Assembly (NCBI GenBank): GCA_017405875.1
Contig: JAFQZM010000006.1
Span: forward strand, 1-64,000
DNA length: 64,000 nt
Origin: a bacterium
Lineage (GTDB): Bacteria; UBP6; UBA1177
Direction of reading: 5' to 3'
Shown: positions 47,025 to 55,924 of the stretch, piece by piece
How the letters are laid out: every line of letters begins with the position of its first letter
How positions within the stretch are numbered: position 1 is the stretch's first letter
Program-made: the position numbers and the translations under genes
The notes under the pieces: generated by a model
The model's input: only the letters and a program-made list of their open reading frames with translations
The model's database searches: none
Told to the model about the DNA's origin: nothing

Positions 47025-50000
47025 GGTCAGCCTCCAATGAAATTTTTAAAAATGTTTCGTTTGTGTCGTCTTTTGCAACAGCAGATAAAATGAACTTGCC
47101 TTCTTCGTTTAAAACATAAGCTATTATTTTTTCTTCATATTTTCCAAGTGTTGAATACATCTCAGTTTCTACATCATTTTCTGATTTTACAATACTTCTT
47201 TTCGTCTCAGATACTGAATAAGGAACATTCGAGCGCAACTGATAGAATCCTTCTGCATCGTATTCAACTTCTATGCTTTCTGAAAAAATCGGGATTCCGT
47301 CAATAACTGGTCTGAATACAAAGATAACGGAATTTATCATTTTACCTAGCGATTCTCCGTTCCCGTCCACTTCAAAAGCCTCATTAACATCTCTTGATAT
47401 TCCTTCATATTCCAATTGCACCGAAGTTAACATTTCTGCCATATATTTTGCCTCGTTGAATTTGTCCCAAATCGTATCTTCTGATTCTTTTTCATTTTCG
47501 AACGAAGTCATTTTCCTGTTCATGATAGCTTGGATGTTTTTATCTTTTCTATTCAAAATCACATAGTCATCTTTGTAATTATATCTGTCATTTCCGCGGA
47601 ATTTTGCAGTGTTTTCATCTATTTTTATATCAAAAATTTGTTCAACAATATAATTTGGCAAAGAATCATAGGAATAAGCAGTAAATTCTTCAGGATAATC
47701 TTGTGGTAAATTGCTTGAGCTTCTTTGAACACCATTAAAATTTGGAGATTCCTTATCTCTGAAGCAATAATGCGTAAATTCTGATAAATTTGTTTTCTGC
47801 GCTTTAGGACCAGTTAAAACATTGTAAAAGTAATCATTTTTCATGTATGTTCCAGTGCAACTTGAATCTGAGCAATTGCATTTTTCAAGAGTCAGAAAAC
47901 GAGCGTCACGTCCTGAGTCCTCGGTATATGTTTTACTCCATGAATCCACCCATGCTTTAGAAACAGTTTTATTGTTATGCGTCAAATCCTCCCAATGAGT
48001 ATCAAATTGATGATCGTAGACAAACCAAATAGAATCATTTTTATAACCCCCGACACCATTAAGTCTTTTCAAGACATTATAGTAAACATTTCCGACTTCA
48101 GACCCACTTGTGTCATTATTTCCCATTGACTGACAAGCCGTGGTTTCCATCCAACGAGTGTATTGGTTACCCAATTTTTGAGAATAAGGATTGATTTCCG
48201 TATTGTTAATAGTGATTTGTCGTTTTTCAGGCATCTCATTGTTGGTTATACTTATAGAAACAGTTTCAGGAGAAGAAAAAGGATATGCGAGGGCAGGTGT
48301 ATATGAGCCATGCCCACTAAGCATTAAGAGCGAATAATTATCTGCATATCTTTCAAATTTTTGCCTGTTTCCATTATAGATTCTGTTAAAAAATTCATTC
48401 GGATCATTACTAACAAAATTCTCAAAAGACAAATTTTGATAGTTATATTCGACACACTCTATTCTTGTTTCATTGTAAGTTAGTGTTTCGGAAACGCCTT
48501 CTAAACAAGATGCATAAAGAAGCCCTACAACAGGAAAATCATTAGATAAAAACCAACCAGCACTGCCAACAGGTTCGGTGTTTCCGCGCAAAACAACAGT
48601 ACTTGTGTTGTGATATAAAGTTCTAAAATCCAACTCAGGATAATTTGTCATGTCTTTTGAAAAATTATTGTGCGAAGTCATCAGTTCTTTACTACCATTA
48701 CTACTGTCTCCAACCTCCAAATAAACATCACCATACAATTCAGCAGAACTTATGTAATTTGTTCTAATTATGGAATTTTGCAGATTATTCGAAAAATCAT
48801 ATCTGTCATAACTATTCAAAAACAATCTTCTGCGCGATGAATATGCTTTTGTAGGTGCCACAAAACTAATCTGCTCATAAACATATGCAAATCCTGCAGG
48901 ATAATTACCGTTAGCATTAGCTCTTTTATAACCGAAAAATTTCTTTGCAGCACTGAAAGATGATGGTTGAACAGTCATAGAATAGACATTATTTACAAAC
49001 GATGAGTCAAGCAAATTTGTAGAATCATATAAACCGTCATCATAATAACGGCATGTGCCTTGATGATTAGCTTGTGTACACAAAAAAGTTTCCCAACCTT
49101 CGGAAACTTTTATTGATTCAACACTTGTGTGGGATACAGAAAAAACAATAGGAATTCCGTTAAACCCAGTGCCTGAAACAATCAACCATGAATATTGACC
49201 AAGATCGTAAACAGTGTCGTTTACCACACTGCAACCCGCAGAATTCTGATCCGTATTGCAGTATCTGACTCCACTAAATTCGCTGCGGTAAAGAGACTGA
49301 ATTGCCGCTGCATTCAAAACACTCGGGTAAAAACGGACATTGTCAATTTCACCTTTAAAAAAATCACCAGTATTTCCCCATCTTTTTCCAAGAACCCACT
49401 GTTTGTAAGTTGAGTCAAAAGTTCCCATAACAGCCGAGATTGTTCCAGTCCAAATTTGAGAACCGTTTTTATAAACCGTAGCGGAAGTCGTTGAGGCAGA
49501 TAAGTTTTCAGTTCCAGTAATCACATAGTGAGTCCATGATGTCGGTTCAGCTACAGTTGAAACATCTGCAGAAATTCCGCCTATATTGAGAATTAGCTTG
49601 TTATTCCAGTAACCGAACCGAAAGACATCTCCGTTGTTACCATTGTGCTTAGCTATGTATGTATTATTGTTTGAAGATGAGGCCTGTGCACTGGATTTAA
49701 CCCACATACTTATCGAATATGTTCTTGTTGTCGTTCCAGAATTGCGTGGATCGGTAGTGCCGTCACCAAATTTAACATAATCGTCAACACCGTCGAAATA
49801 TGCTGAACGGTTTTCCATGCCTTGTTTGAAAGTAGTACCTCCGACTTGACTTCCGGTAACGGAACCGACTGAAGAATTGAAAGAATCATCCATTTTTAAA
49901 TAAATGCCGGACGCCTCTTTGTAATATATCTCCTTGACTTCATCGGCAGTAATATTCTGGTCGTAAATACGAATATTATCCATCTTTCCTTTAAAAAAAT

Positions 50001-50616
50001 CTGTTTTTAAAGTCGAGGAATCCCAATCCATGCCCAAAACCCAAGGTTTGTCATCTTCCTCGAAATCCCCTGCAACATCGTTTAATGTTCCGCTCCAAAT
50101 CTGCGAACCGTTTTTATAAATTACAACCGAAGTCGTGCCGTTATTTTGTTCTATTGCAGAAATAGCATAGTGCACCCAACCTGTTGTAGGCTCATTTCCG
50201 GCAGCAGGAATCGTTACCACATCGCTTTTTATTCTGAATTTAAGCTGACTGTCCCAATATCCAAAGAGAATGACATTGTCACCTGAACTTGTATGCTTTC
50301 CAATATAACTGTTATTGTTTGGTGATAAAGCCTGCTCTGTAGAACGGACCCACATTGAAATGGAATAACGCCCGCTATACCTAGGATCGAAATCTCCTTT
50401 TCCAAATTCTAAATAATCACTGGTTCCGTTGAAAGCAAGAGCTTTGCCGTTTCTGCCTATCCCGTAAATAGAATCGCCAGAACTTGTAAAAGTTCCGTTA
50501 TTATTTCCTACACTATCTTCCAAGGAATATTCAAATTCAAGATGCGTCAGTAATTTAGCTGATACAACACCTGAAAAACACAAGATCAAACATAACAAAC
50601 AGACAACTTTTTTCAT
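47017..50616 (-). CDS. Secreted multidomain protein: two LamG domains, crystallin-like domain, putative clan CD peptidase-like domain
   Basis: 1199 residues from the ATG at 50616 (GGAG 7 bases upstream; a TTG two codons earlier is less likely). A type I signal peptide spans residues 1-20. Two LamG/concanavalin-like domains follow (about 25-235 and 240-448; both with YSISMWV and VYKNGSQIW). A beta/gamma-crystallin-like segment (455-560) carries GWETFLCTQANHQGTCRYY. A domain at about 600-1000 has LMLSGHGSY (His near 769) and METTACQSM (Cys near 828), the His-Gly and Ala-Cys arrangement of clan CD cysteine peptidases; it recalls DUF6345. The last 200 residues are uncharacterised. Peptidase activity is inference. 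It is co-transcribed with the following lipoprotein. Confidence 0.82.
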   Translation of the reverse strand: MKKVVCLLCLILCFSGVVSAKLLTHLEFEYSLEDSVGNNNGTFTSSGDSIYGIGRNGKALAFNGTSDYLEFGKGDFDPRYSGRYSISMWVRSTEQALSPNNNSYIGKHTSSGDNVILFGYWDSQLKFRIKSDVVTIPAAGNEPTTGWVHYAISAIEQNNGTTSVVIYKNGSQIWSGTLNDVAGDFEEDDKPWVLGMDWDSSTLKTDFFKGKMDNIRIYDQNITADEVKEIYYKEASGIYLKMDDSFNSSVGSVTGSQVGGTTFKQGMENRSAYFDGVDDYVKFGDGTTDPRNSGTTTRTYSISMWVKSSAQASSSNNNTYIAKHNGNNGDVFRFGYWNNKLILNIGGISADVSTVAEPTSWTHYVITGTENLSASTTSATVYKNGSQIWTGTISAVMGTFDSTYKQWVLGKRWGNTGDFFKGEIDNVRFYPSVLNAAAIQSLYRSEFSGVRYCNTDQNSAGCSVVNDTVYDLGQYSWLIVSGTGFNGIPIVFSVSHTSVESIKVSEGWETFLCTQANHQGTCRYYDDGLYDSTNLLDSSFVNNVYSMTVQPSSFSAAKKFFGYKRANANGNYPAGFAYVYEQISFVAPTKAYSSRRRLFLNSYDRYDFSNNLQNSIIRTNYISSAELYGDVYLEVGDSSNGSKELMTSHNNFSKDMTNYPELDFRTLYHNTSTVVLRGNTEPVGSAGWFLSNDFPVVGLLYASCLEGVSETLTYNETRIECVEYNYQNLSFENFVSNDPNEFFNRIYNGNRQKFERYADNYSLLMLSGHGSYTPALAYPFSSPETVSISITNNEMPEKRQITINNTEINPYSQKLGNQYTRWMETTACQSMGNNDTSGSEVGNVYYNVLKRLNGVGGYKNDSIWFVYDHQFDTHWEDLTHNNKTVSKAWVDSWSKTYTEDSGRDARFLTLEKCNCSDSSCTGTYMKNDYFYNVLTGPKAQKTNLSEFTHYCFRDKESPNFNGVQRSSSNLPQDYPEEFTAYSYDSLPNYIVEQIFDIKIDENTAKFRGNDRYNYKDDYVILNRKDKNIQAIMNRKMTSFENEKESEDTIWDKFNEAKYMAEMLTSVQLEYEGISRDVNEAFEVDGNGESLGKMINSVIFVFRPVIDGIPIFSESIEVEYDAEGFYQLRSNVPYSVSETKRSIVKSENDVETEMYSTLGKYEEKIIAYVLNEEGKFILSAVAKDDTNETFLKISLEADHD

Positions 50617-50689
50617 ATTCAATCTCCATAGTTAACAAAAACTAAAATATCAGAAAGAATCAGGATTTTAACGAGCATTCAAGTGAAGA

Positions 50690-50717
50690 ATTATAAGTTT
50701 TTTTGAACATGTTTCAA
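50690..50717 (-). promoter_or_regulatory. Promoter of the LamG/crystallin gene
   Basis: On the minus strand TTGAAA (50717-50712), 16 bases, TATAAT (50695-50690). The untranslated leader is about 65 bases. Confidence 0.7.
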
Positions 50718-50782
50718 GAGTAAAAAACAAATGAACTTAATGATTTTTTGGAACTTGATGCGGATAAACGGCGGCAGAAAGA

Positions 50783-52798
50783 TTACATGAAATCGTCCCA
50801 GGAAGTCTTTTTGCTCTTGAGCATTTTTTTGAGTTTGATGACCGCTTTCGCTTCGATCTGTCTGATTCTTTCGCGGGTTACGCCGAATTCTTTGCCGATT
50901 TCGTCAAGGGTGAACGAGTCGGTTTCGCCTATTCCGAAACGCATTCTGATGACTTTTTCCTCTCTCGGAGTGAGACCGTGGAAAAGCTCTCTGATGATTT
51001 CTGCCATATTCTGGCGTGCGGTGTAGTCTTCGGGGCTTAAAGTCTTCGGATCTTCAACGAAATCCTGAAGCTGGCTGTCTTCATCCTCACCGATCGGTGT
51101 TTCAAGCGAAATAGTCTCTCTCGCACTGCGCCAAACCTTGCGGATCTTGTCTTCCGGAAGGTTCATCTGTTTCGCGACATCGGAAATACTGGGTTCAAAA
51201 CCGTTTTTATTGGTAAGTTCCTTGATCGTCTTATTGATTTTATTCATCATTTCGATCATGTGGACAGGGATTCTTATCGTTCTGCCCTGATCGGCGATAG
51301 CTCTCGTTATCGACTGTCTGATCCACCACGTCGCGTAAGTAGAGAACTTGTAGCCGCGGTGATATTCGAACTTGTCGACCGCCTTGATGAGGCCGATGTT
51401 TCCTTCGCAGATGATGTCTTTGAAGTCGAGTCCGCGGTTGTTGTACTTTTTAGCGATGCTGACGACGAGTCTCAGGTTAGCCTGAATAAGCTGGTTTTTC
51501 GCGCTGCGGACAGCCTCTTCAGCCGCTCTGAGCTTTTTGGAATTGGCGGTAAGTTCTTCGATCGAAAGCGTCGTCTCGGCTTCGAGTTTTTTGATGCTCC
51601 GTTTCGTCTGGTTGATGAGAGCGTATTTTTCGCTGATGTGCAGAGCGTTCGCATCAACAAGCGGGAACTTTTCGGGATTTGCGATGATCTGTCCCATCTG
51701 TTCGAACGTCATGTTCATCTCTTCTTCGATGATTTTGATATTGTTCTGAAGCTGTTTCGCCTTCTCTTCGTAAAGCCTGATTTTTTCGCAGAGAGAATTG
51801 AGGTAAGCCTTGTTGAGCCTCATTTCAATAACGATATCGACCATTTCGTCAATAACGGCATTGAGAGCAGCCGTATATTTTTTCTTTGCATCCGATCTGA
51901 GGCGCGGAGTTTCAAGCTGTTTCTGGATTTTTATTTTTTCTCTGTTTTTGGTCTTAAGAGACTCGATGCAGGCAATAGTAGCCTCTATAAGTGACTGATT
52001 TTTCTCGCTATTCTGAATTTCCTTCTGAGTCGGAACTTTCGGCTGTTTCGCCTTTTTGCCCTGAGCTTCGGGGTCTGCGACTTCATCGTCGTCATCATCG
52101 TCATCCATATCGGACTGACCCTTTTCATTCTCGAAATCGTCGTCGTCATCGTCGTCGTCCGACATGTCGTCGCCGTCGCCTCCGATCTCTTCGTCCTGTT
52201 CTCTGACGATCTCCTTTATGTTAAGCTGGCCGTTGTTGACCTTGTCGGGAATAGTCACGATCTCCTTGAAAGTGATGAAAAAGTCGAGAAGAAGCCTGAT
52301 TATGTCCTTTTCGCCGCTTTCGATTTTCTTTGCGATATCGACTTCGCCCTCTTTCGTAAGCAGAGGAACCGAACCGATAGTGAGCATGTACATTCTGAGC
52401 GGGTCTTTTCTTCCGCGTTCATGCGTCGTCGAAGATGTTTTCTTCATTATCGTCGCAACTGCATCGGCAGAAGGAACCTCGGTTTCATCGGGTACGCTCG
52501 GAGTGCCGATCTTTCTATCGAGATTGAAGTCGTCGGGAAGAACGTTGAAGAGCATCTCCATATCGTCGACGTTGAAGTCATCCGGCACCATTTTGTTGAA
52601 ATCCTGCGGATCGGTGAAGTTGTCGGCATTCAGCAGAACGTCTTTTGCGACCTGTTCAAGCGACTCTTTCGGGTTTCTCCCCTCCTGCTGAAGCTGTCTC
52701 ACTCTGTCGGAAATCTGCTCTTCCTTTTTCCTGCGGCTCAAAGCCTCGGAATCTCTTGTGATCACGTTTCTTTTTTTCATGAAAGGCGGAATTCTCAT
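50783..52798 (-). CDS. rpoD: RNA polymerase primary sigma factor (sigma-70)
   Basis: 671 residues. Region 1.1 lies at the N-terminus. Region 1.2 ([17 protein letters not shown]) is followed by the non-conserved spacer, with a strikingly acidic stretch (about 215-245) of two poly-Asp runs. Regions 2.1-2.4 are intact ([47 protein letters not shown]), as are region 3 and region 4 with the helix-turn-helix [14 protein letters not shown]. It recognises housekeeping promoters. GAGAGGAAAA precedes the ATG, which is 15 bases after dnaG, so both come from one transcript, as in the macromolecular synthesis operon. Confidence 0.96.
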   Translation of the reverse strand: MRIPPFMKKRNVITRDSEALSRRKKEEQISDRVRQLQQEGRNPKESLEQVAKDVLLNADNFTDPQDFNKMVPDDFNVDDMEMLFNVLPDDFNLDRKIGTPSVPDETEVPSADAVATIMKKTSSTTHERGRKDPLRMYMLTIGSVPLLTKEGEVDIAKKIESGEKDIIRLLLDFFITFKEIVTIPDKVNNGQLNIKEIVREQDEEIGGDGDDMSDDDDDDDDFENEKGQSDMDDDDDDDEVADPEAQGKKAKQPKVPTQKEIQNSEKNQSLIEATIACIESLKTKNREKIKIQKQLETPRLRSDAKKKYTAALNAVIDEMVDIVIEMRLNKAYLNSLCEKIRLYEEKAKQLQNNIKIIEEEMNMTFEQMGQIIANPEKFPLVDANALHISEKYALINQTKRSIKKLEAETTLSIEELTANSKKLRAAEEAVRSAKNQLIQANLRLVVSIAKKYNNRGLDFKDIICEGNIGLIKAVDKFEYHRGYKFSTYATWWIRQSITRAIADQGRTIRIPVHMIEMMNKINKTIKELTNKNGFEPSISDVAKQMNLPEDKIRKVWRSARETISLETPIGEDEDSQLQDFVEDPKTLSPEDYTARQNMAEIIRELFHGLTPREEKVIRMRFGIGETDSFTLDEIGKEFGVTRERIRQIEAKAVIKLKKMLKSKKTSWDDFM

Positions 52799-52813
52799 TT
52801 TTTCCTCTCCAAA

Positions 52814-54580
52814 TCAATTATCCACGTCAATTTTGTTATCACGTTTTTTCTTTTCAAGTTCTCTGTTTTCTTTAATAATTTCAGCTACTTTGCGTTTAGC
52901 CTCCTCGCTGTTGTCATTGCAGAGCGTCTTATAAAGCATCTCGTTCTGTGCAATCTTCACCCCTGCGATTTCACGATTGAAGTATTTTTCGAGGAAACTC
53001 TCGTTCTTATCCCTGAATTCAGCCGAAATATCACCCGTTGCATCGACTCTTTCAAGAATGCTGTCCATCGGTTCGCCCTCGTCGTAGGCAAAGGATATCT
53101 CGTCTATCAGCATGCCGTAACCCGAATAGATGAAATAGTCTCTGACTTCTTCGAGAGCTTTCACGAATTCGTTGTGGAGAAGAGCGATGACGACCAGTTT
53201 TCTCAAATTTTCGAAGCTGTATTTTTCGTAAATATCGTGCTGTTTCACTTCCCCTTTTTCCGCCTTTGCAGCAAGCGTCCGAACCTGAGAGACCGCCGGT
53301 TTGTATATTCTGACCTCGCCGTTCGACCTCTTCATCACGTAGTTCGAATAAGCCTTTGTCTTGGAAGCAGGAATCTTGGTGAAAATATCGCGGATAACAC
53401 GCTCGGTCTTGAGTTTTTCTTCAACGTTGTCAAGCGAATTGAAAATGGAAAGCTGCTCATCCAAAAGTTCCTGAAAAAGCGGTCTCGAATTTTCAATAAG
53501 AGCGCGTATTTTCTCAATACCCCCTTCTTTTTTAAGCATAGAATCGGGGTCTTCGCCTTCATCCGTGATAAAAGCCGCTCTGAGATCGAGCTTGTCGGGT
53601 ACCGTGAGCGTTGCGATCCTTTTTGCAGCCTTTCGCCCTGCGCTGTCACCGTCAAGCATGACGACCAGAGGCTTGTTGAACTTGCTCAGGATTTCGAGGT
53701 GGTCTTCGCTTACCGCAGTTCCCAAAGCCGCGACCGCAGTTTTAAAGCCGTTCTGATGCATAGCGACAACGTCAAAGTAGCCTTCGCAGAGAACGACATA
53801 CGGGAAATCACGCAGCGATTCACGGACAAAATCTATGCCGAAAAGGTTGTGTTTTTTGTTGAATACAGGCGTATCGGGCGAATTGAGGTACTTCGGACCC
53901 GAATTTCCGCTTCCCATCACCCTTCCGCCGAAAGCGATAACGTTTTTCCTGCTTATTATCGGGAACATCAGGCGGTTGAAGAAAAACGAACGCGCCCTTG
54001 AATTTTCGTCGATCTTGATGAGTCCCGCCCGCGCCGCCGTGCTCAAACTTACGCCGTTTTTCTTAAGTTCTTCGATGAAAGCGTCTCCGTCACCGATGAA
54101 ACCGATCGCGAAACGCCGCTTCATTTCGTCAGAAACACCGCGTTTTCTGAGATATTCGAGCGCTTCGGGGCTGTTTTCGAGATTCTGCATGAATATTTTC
54201 GCCGCGATTTTGTTCGCCTCGAGGATCTCGTTTCTAAGCTGCTCCGCCTCTCTGTCCACCTTCGGCTCGTCCTTCAGAAGTTCGGGGATGTTGAAGTCTT
54301 CGCCGAGCTTTCTCACCGCGTCGATATAGGAGTAACCCTCTTTTTTCATCAGGAACGTTATCGCATTCCCGGAAACGCCGCAGCCGAAGCAGAAAAAAAC
54401 ATTCATGTCTGTATTTATGTGAAAAGACGGGGTTTTTTCATTGTGGAACGGACACAGGCACTTGAAGCCTTTGCCGGTCGGTTCCAACTTAGCATACTTC
54501 GAGATTAATTTGTCAAGGGAAATGCGCTCGGAAACGAGCCTGTTGACTTCAGTGGAAAACGCCAACTGCAACTCCTCCAA
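52814..54580 (-). CDS. dnaG: DNA primase
   Basis: 588 residues. N-terminal CHC2 zinc finger (CLCPFHNEKTPSFHI; FFCFGCG), catalytic core with the TOPRIM acidic residues in VVLCEGYFDVVAM and MLDGDSAGRKA, and a C-terminal DnaB-interacting region. It makes RNA primers at the replication fork. Promoter at 54594-54621. rpsU, often the first gene of this operon, is absent. It is divergent from the lipoprotein at 54753. Confidence 0.95.
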   Translation of the reverse strand: MEELQLAFSTEVNRLVSERISLDKLISKYAKLEPTGKGFKCLCPFHNEKTPSFHINTDMNVFFCFGCGVSGNAITFLMKKEGYSYIDAVRKLGEDFNIPELLKDEPKVDREAEQLRNEILEANKIAAKIFMQNLENSPEALEYLRKRGVSDEMKRRFAIGFIGDGDAFIEELKKNGVSLSTAARAGLIKIDENSRARSFFFNRLMFPIISRKNVIAFGGRVMGSGNSGPKYLNSPDTPVFNKKHNLFGIDFVRESLRDFPYVVLCEGYFDVVAMHQNGFKTAVAALGTAVSEDHLEILSKFNKPLVVMLDGDSAGRKAAKRIATLTVPDKLDLRAAFITDEGEDPDSMLKKEGGIEKIRALIENSRPLFQELLDEQLSIFNSLDNVEEKLKTERVIRDIFTKIPASKTKAYSNYVMKRSNGEVRIYKPAVSQVRTLAAKAEKGEVKQHDIYEKYSFENLRKLVVIALLHNEFVKALEEVRDYFIYSGYGMLIDEISFAYDEGEPMDSILERVDATGDISAEFRDKNESFLEKYFNREIAGVKIAQNEMLYKTLCNDNSEEAKRKVAEIIKENRELEKKKRDNKIDVDN

Positions 54581-54593
54581 AAAAAGGCTGGTT

Positions 54594-54621
54594 ATAATAA
54601 TCTTTAAATTTTTAAAGTCAA
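54594..54621 (-). promoter_or_regulatory. Promoter of dnaG-rpoD
   Basis: On the minus strand TTGACT (54621-54616), 16 bases, TATTAT (54599-54594). The -35 lies 7 bases from the GC end of the repeat element at 54629-54688. Confidence 0.65.
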
Positions 54622-54628
54622 TATAATT

Positions 54629-54688
54629 GCCGCCGAAAAACTTACCGGGATCTCGTGATCTCGGAATCCCGTGATCCCAAAGGCGGCG
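54629..54688. repeat. GCCGCC/GGCGGC-bounded element with 8-bp tandem repeats
   Basis: Inverted ends GCCGCC (54629-54634) and GGCGGC (54682-54687). The interior contains degenerate 8-mers CGGGATCT, CGTGATCT, CGGAATCC, CGTGATCC. It lies exactly between the divergent dnaG and lipoprotein promoters, whose -35 boxes flank it at 7 and 3 bases. It shares design and 8-mer with the element at 32451-32511. Confidence 0.7.
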
Positions 54689-54690
54689 AC

Positions 54691-54718
54691 TTGATTTTTT
54701 TTAAAAAATCACTAGAAT
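54691..54718 (+). promoter_or_regulatory. Promoter of the EGF-type lipoprotein
   Basis: TTGATT (54691-54696), 16 bases, TAGAAT (54713-54718). From the -10 to the start codon the sequence is nearly identical to that of the next lipoprotein gene. Confidence 0.65.
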
Positions 54719-54752
54719 CTTTCGTTTTTTTGATTTTTATTGAGGTTTTGAA

Positions 54753-55790
54753 ATGAAAAAAATTTGCATTGTTTTAGCATTTTTAACGATTTTTTTGTTC
54801 ATCGGATGCGGATCAGATGAAGACGAAGGTGATACTGTTGCCGACACGGATACATCGACCGATACAGATACGGCAACTGATACCGGCACCGATTCAGGTG
54901 ATTCTCAGCCTGGCGATACCGACACTTCAGACAGCGGAGAGAATACGGACAACGGCGATTCCGCCAGTGATGACACCGAAACTCCTGACGAGGCCGATAC
55001 TTCCGACAACACTGATTCCACTGACGACAACGAAACTTCTGACGAAGACGAAATTTCAGATGATGCTGATTCTGCTGATGACACAGAGTCCAATGATGAC
55101 GCAGACTCTTCTGACGATGCCGATTCCACGGACGATGCGGACTCTTCCGACGATGCTGATTCTACTGATGATGCAGATTCTTCCAACGACGAAGACCAGA
55201 TCGTTGCAGATCCCTGCGAAGGCGTATCCTGCGGAAACAACGGAGTATGCTCGGTTGAAAACGGAAGCGCGGTATGCAACTGCCCTCACGGATACTACGG
55301 CAACGGTACAACGTGCACTGCAATCACTTCGCAGCAACCTGGCTGGATCGGCGTTCAGTGGCCTTTCACGATATCAAAAATGAAAAACGATGATCCCGAA
55401 ATGGTCTACGGCAGAATTTACGTCGAAGGCACAACCGGATGCCCGTTTGATGCTCATCCACAGCAAAACAGCTGGATTGCCCAGCTGGGTTACAAAAGTG
55501 GCTCGGGAAGTGCGGAATATCCGATAATTGCAGGAACATGGACATGGATAAACGCAGATTTTAATCAGAACTACACTTGTCTTGACGGTGAGATTTGGTA
55601 CGACAACCACGAATATATGGCATCGTTCCCGACCAATGAAACGGGAAATTTCATCTACATTTTCAGATTCTCGCTTGATAACGGCGCAACGTGGTGGTAT
55701 GCCGACAAAGGTATAGGCGAAAACATGGAACCCGGTCCCAAATTCATAACTTCCGGAACAAACTACCCTGGAAAAGCCACGATCAACTAA
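54753..55790 (+). CDS. Lipoprotein with long Asp/Ser linker, EGF-like unit and C-terminal beta domain
   Basis: 345 residues. Lipobox LFIGC. Residues 22-150 are a low-complexity linker of DADSTDDADSSD-type units. An EGF-like unit (CGNNGVCSVENGSAVCNC; about 155-190) follows, then a Trp- and Gly-rich C-terminal domain of about 150 residues. That domain ends with a segment (IYIFRFSLDNGATWWYAD) seen in secreted proteins of former deltaproteobacteria. Likely surface-exposed on a flexible stalk; ligand unknown. GAGG precedes the ATG. Confidence 0.82.
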   Translation: MKKICIVLAFLTIFLFIGCGSDEDEGDTVADTDTSTDTDTATDTGTDSGDSQPGDTDTSDSGENTDNGDSASDDTETPDEADTSDNTDSTDDNETSDEDEISDDADSADDTESNDDADSSDDADSTDDADSSDDADSTDDADSSNDEDQIVADPCEGVSCGNNGVCSVENGSAVCNCPHGYYGNGTTCTAITSQQPGWIGVQWPFTISKMKNDDPEMVYGRIYVEGTTGCPFDAHPQQNSWIAQLGYKSGSGSAEYPIIAGTWTWINADFNQNYTCLDGEIWYDNHEYMASFPTNETGNFIYIFRFSLDNGATWWYADKGIGENMEPGPKFITSGTNYPGKATIN

Positions 55791-55863
55791 GCCGTTTTTC
55801 TTCTTTCAAACCATCAGACATTTCCCCTAAGTTTAAAACAGGCAAAAACATCTCATTCTTTCC

Positions 55864-55891
55864 TTGCCTTTTATTCAAGAATCATTAGAAT
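55864..55891 (+). promoter_or_regulatory. Promoter of the TSP3 lipoprotein
   Basis: TTGCCT (55864-55869), 16 bases, TAGAAT (55886-55891). The leader duplicates that of the upstream lipoprotein gene. Confidence 0.6.
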
Positions 55892-55924
55892 TTTTCGTTT
55901 TTTGATTTTTATTGAGGTTTTGAG

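Noticed and set aside
52421-54001. Open frame of 526 codons opposite rpoD and dnaG
   Set aside because: Antisense shadow of two certain housekeeping genes.
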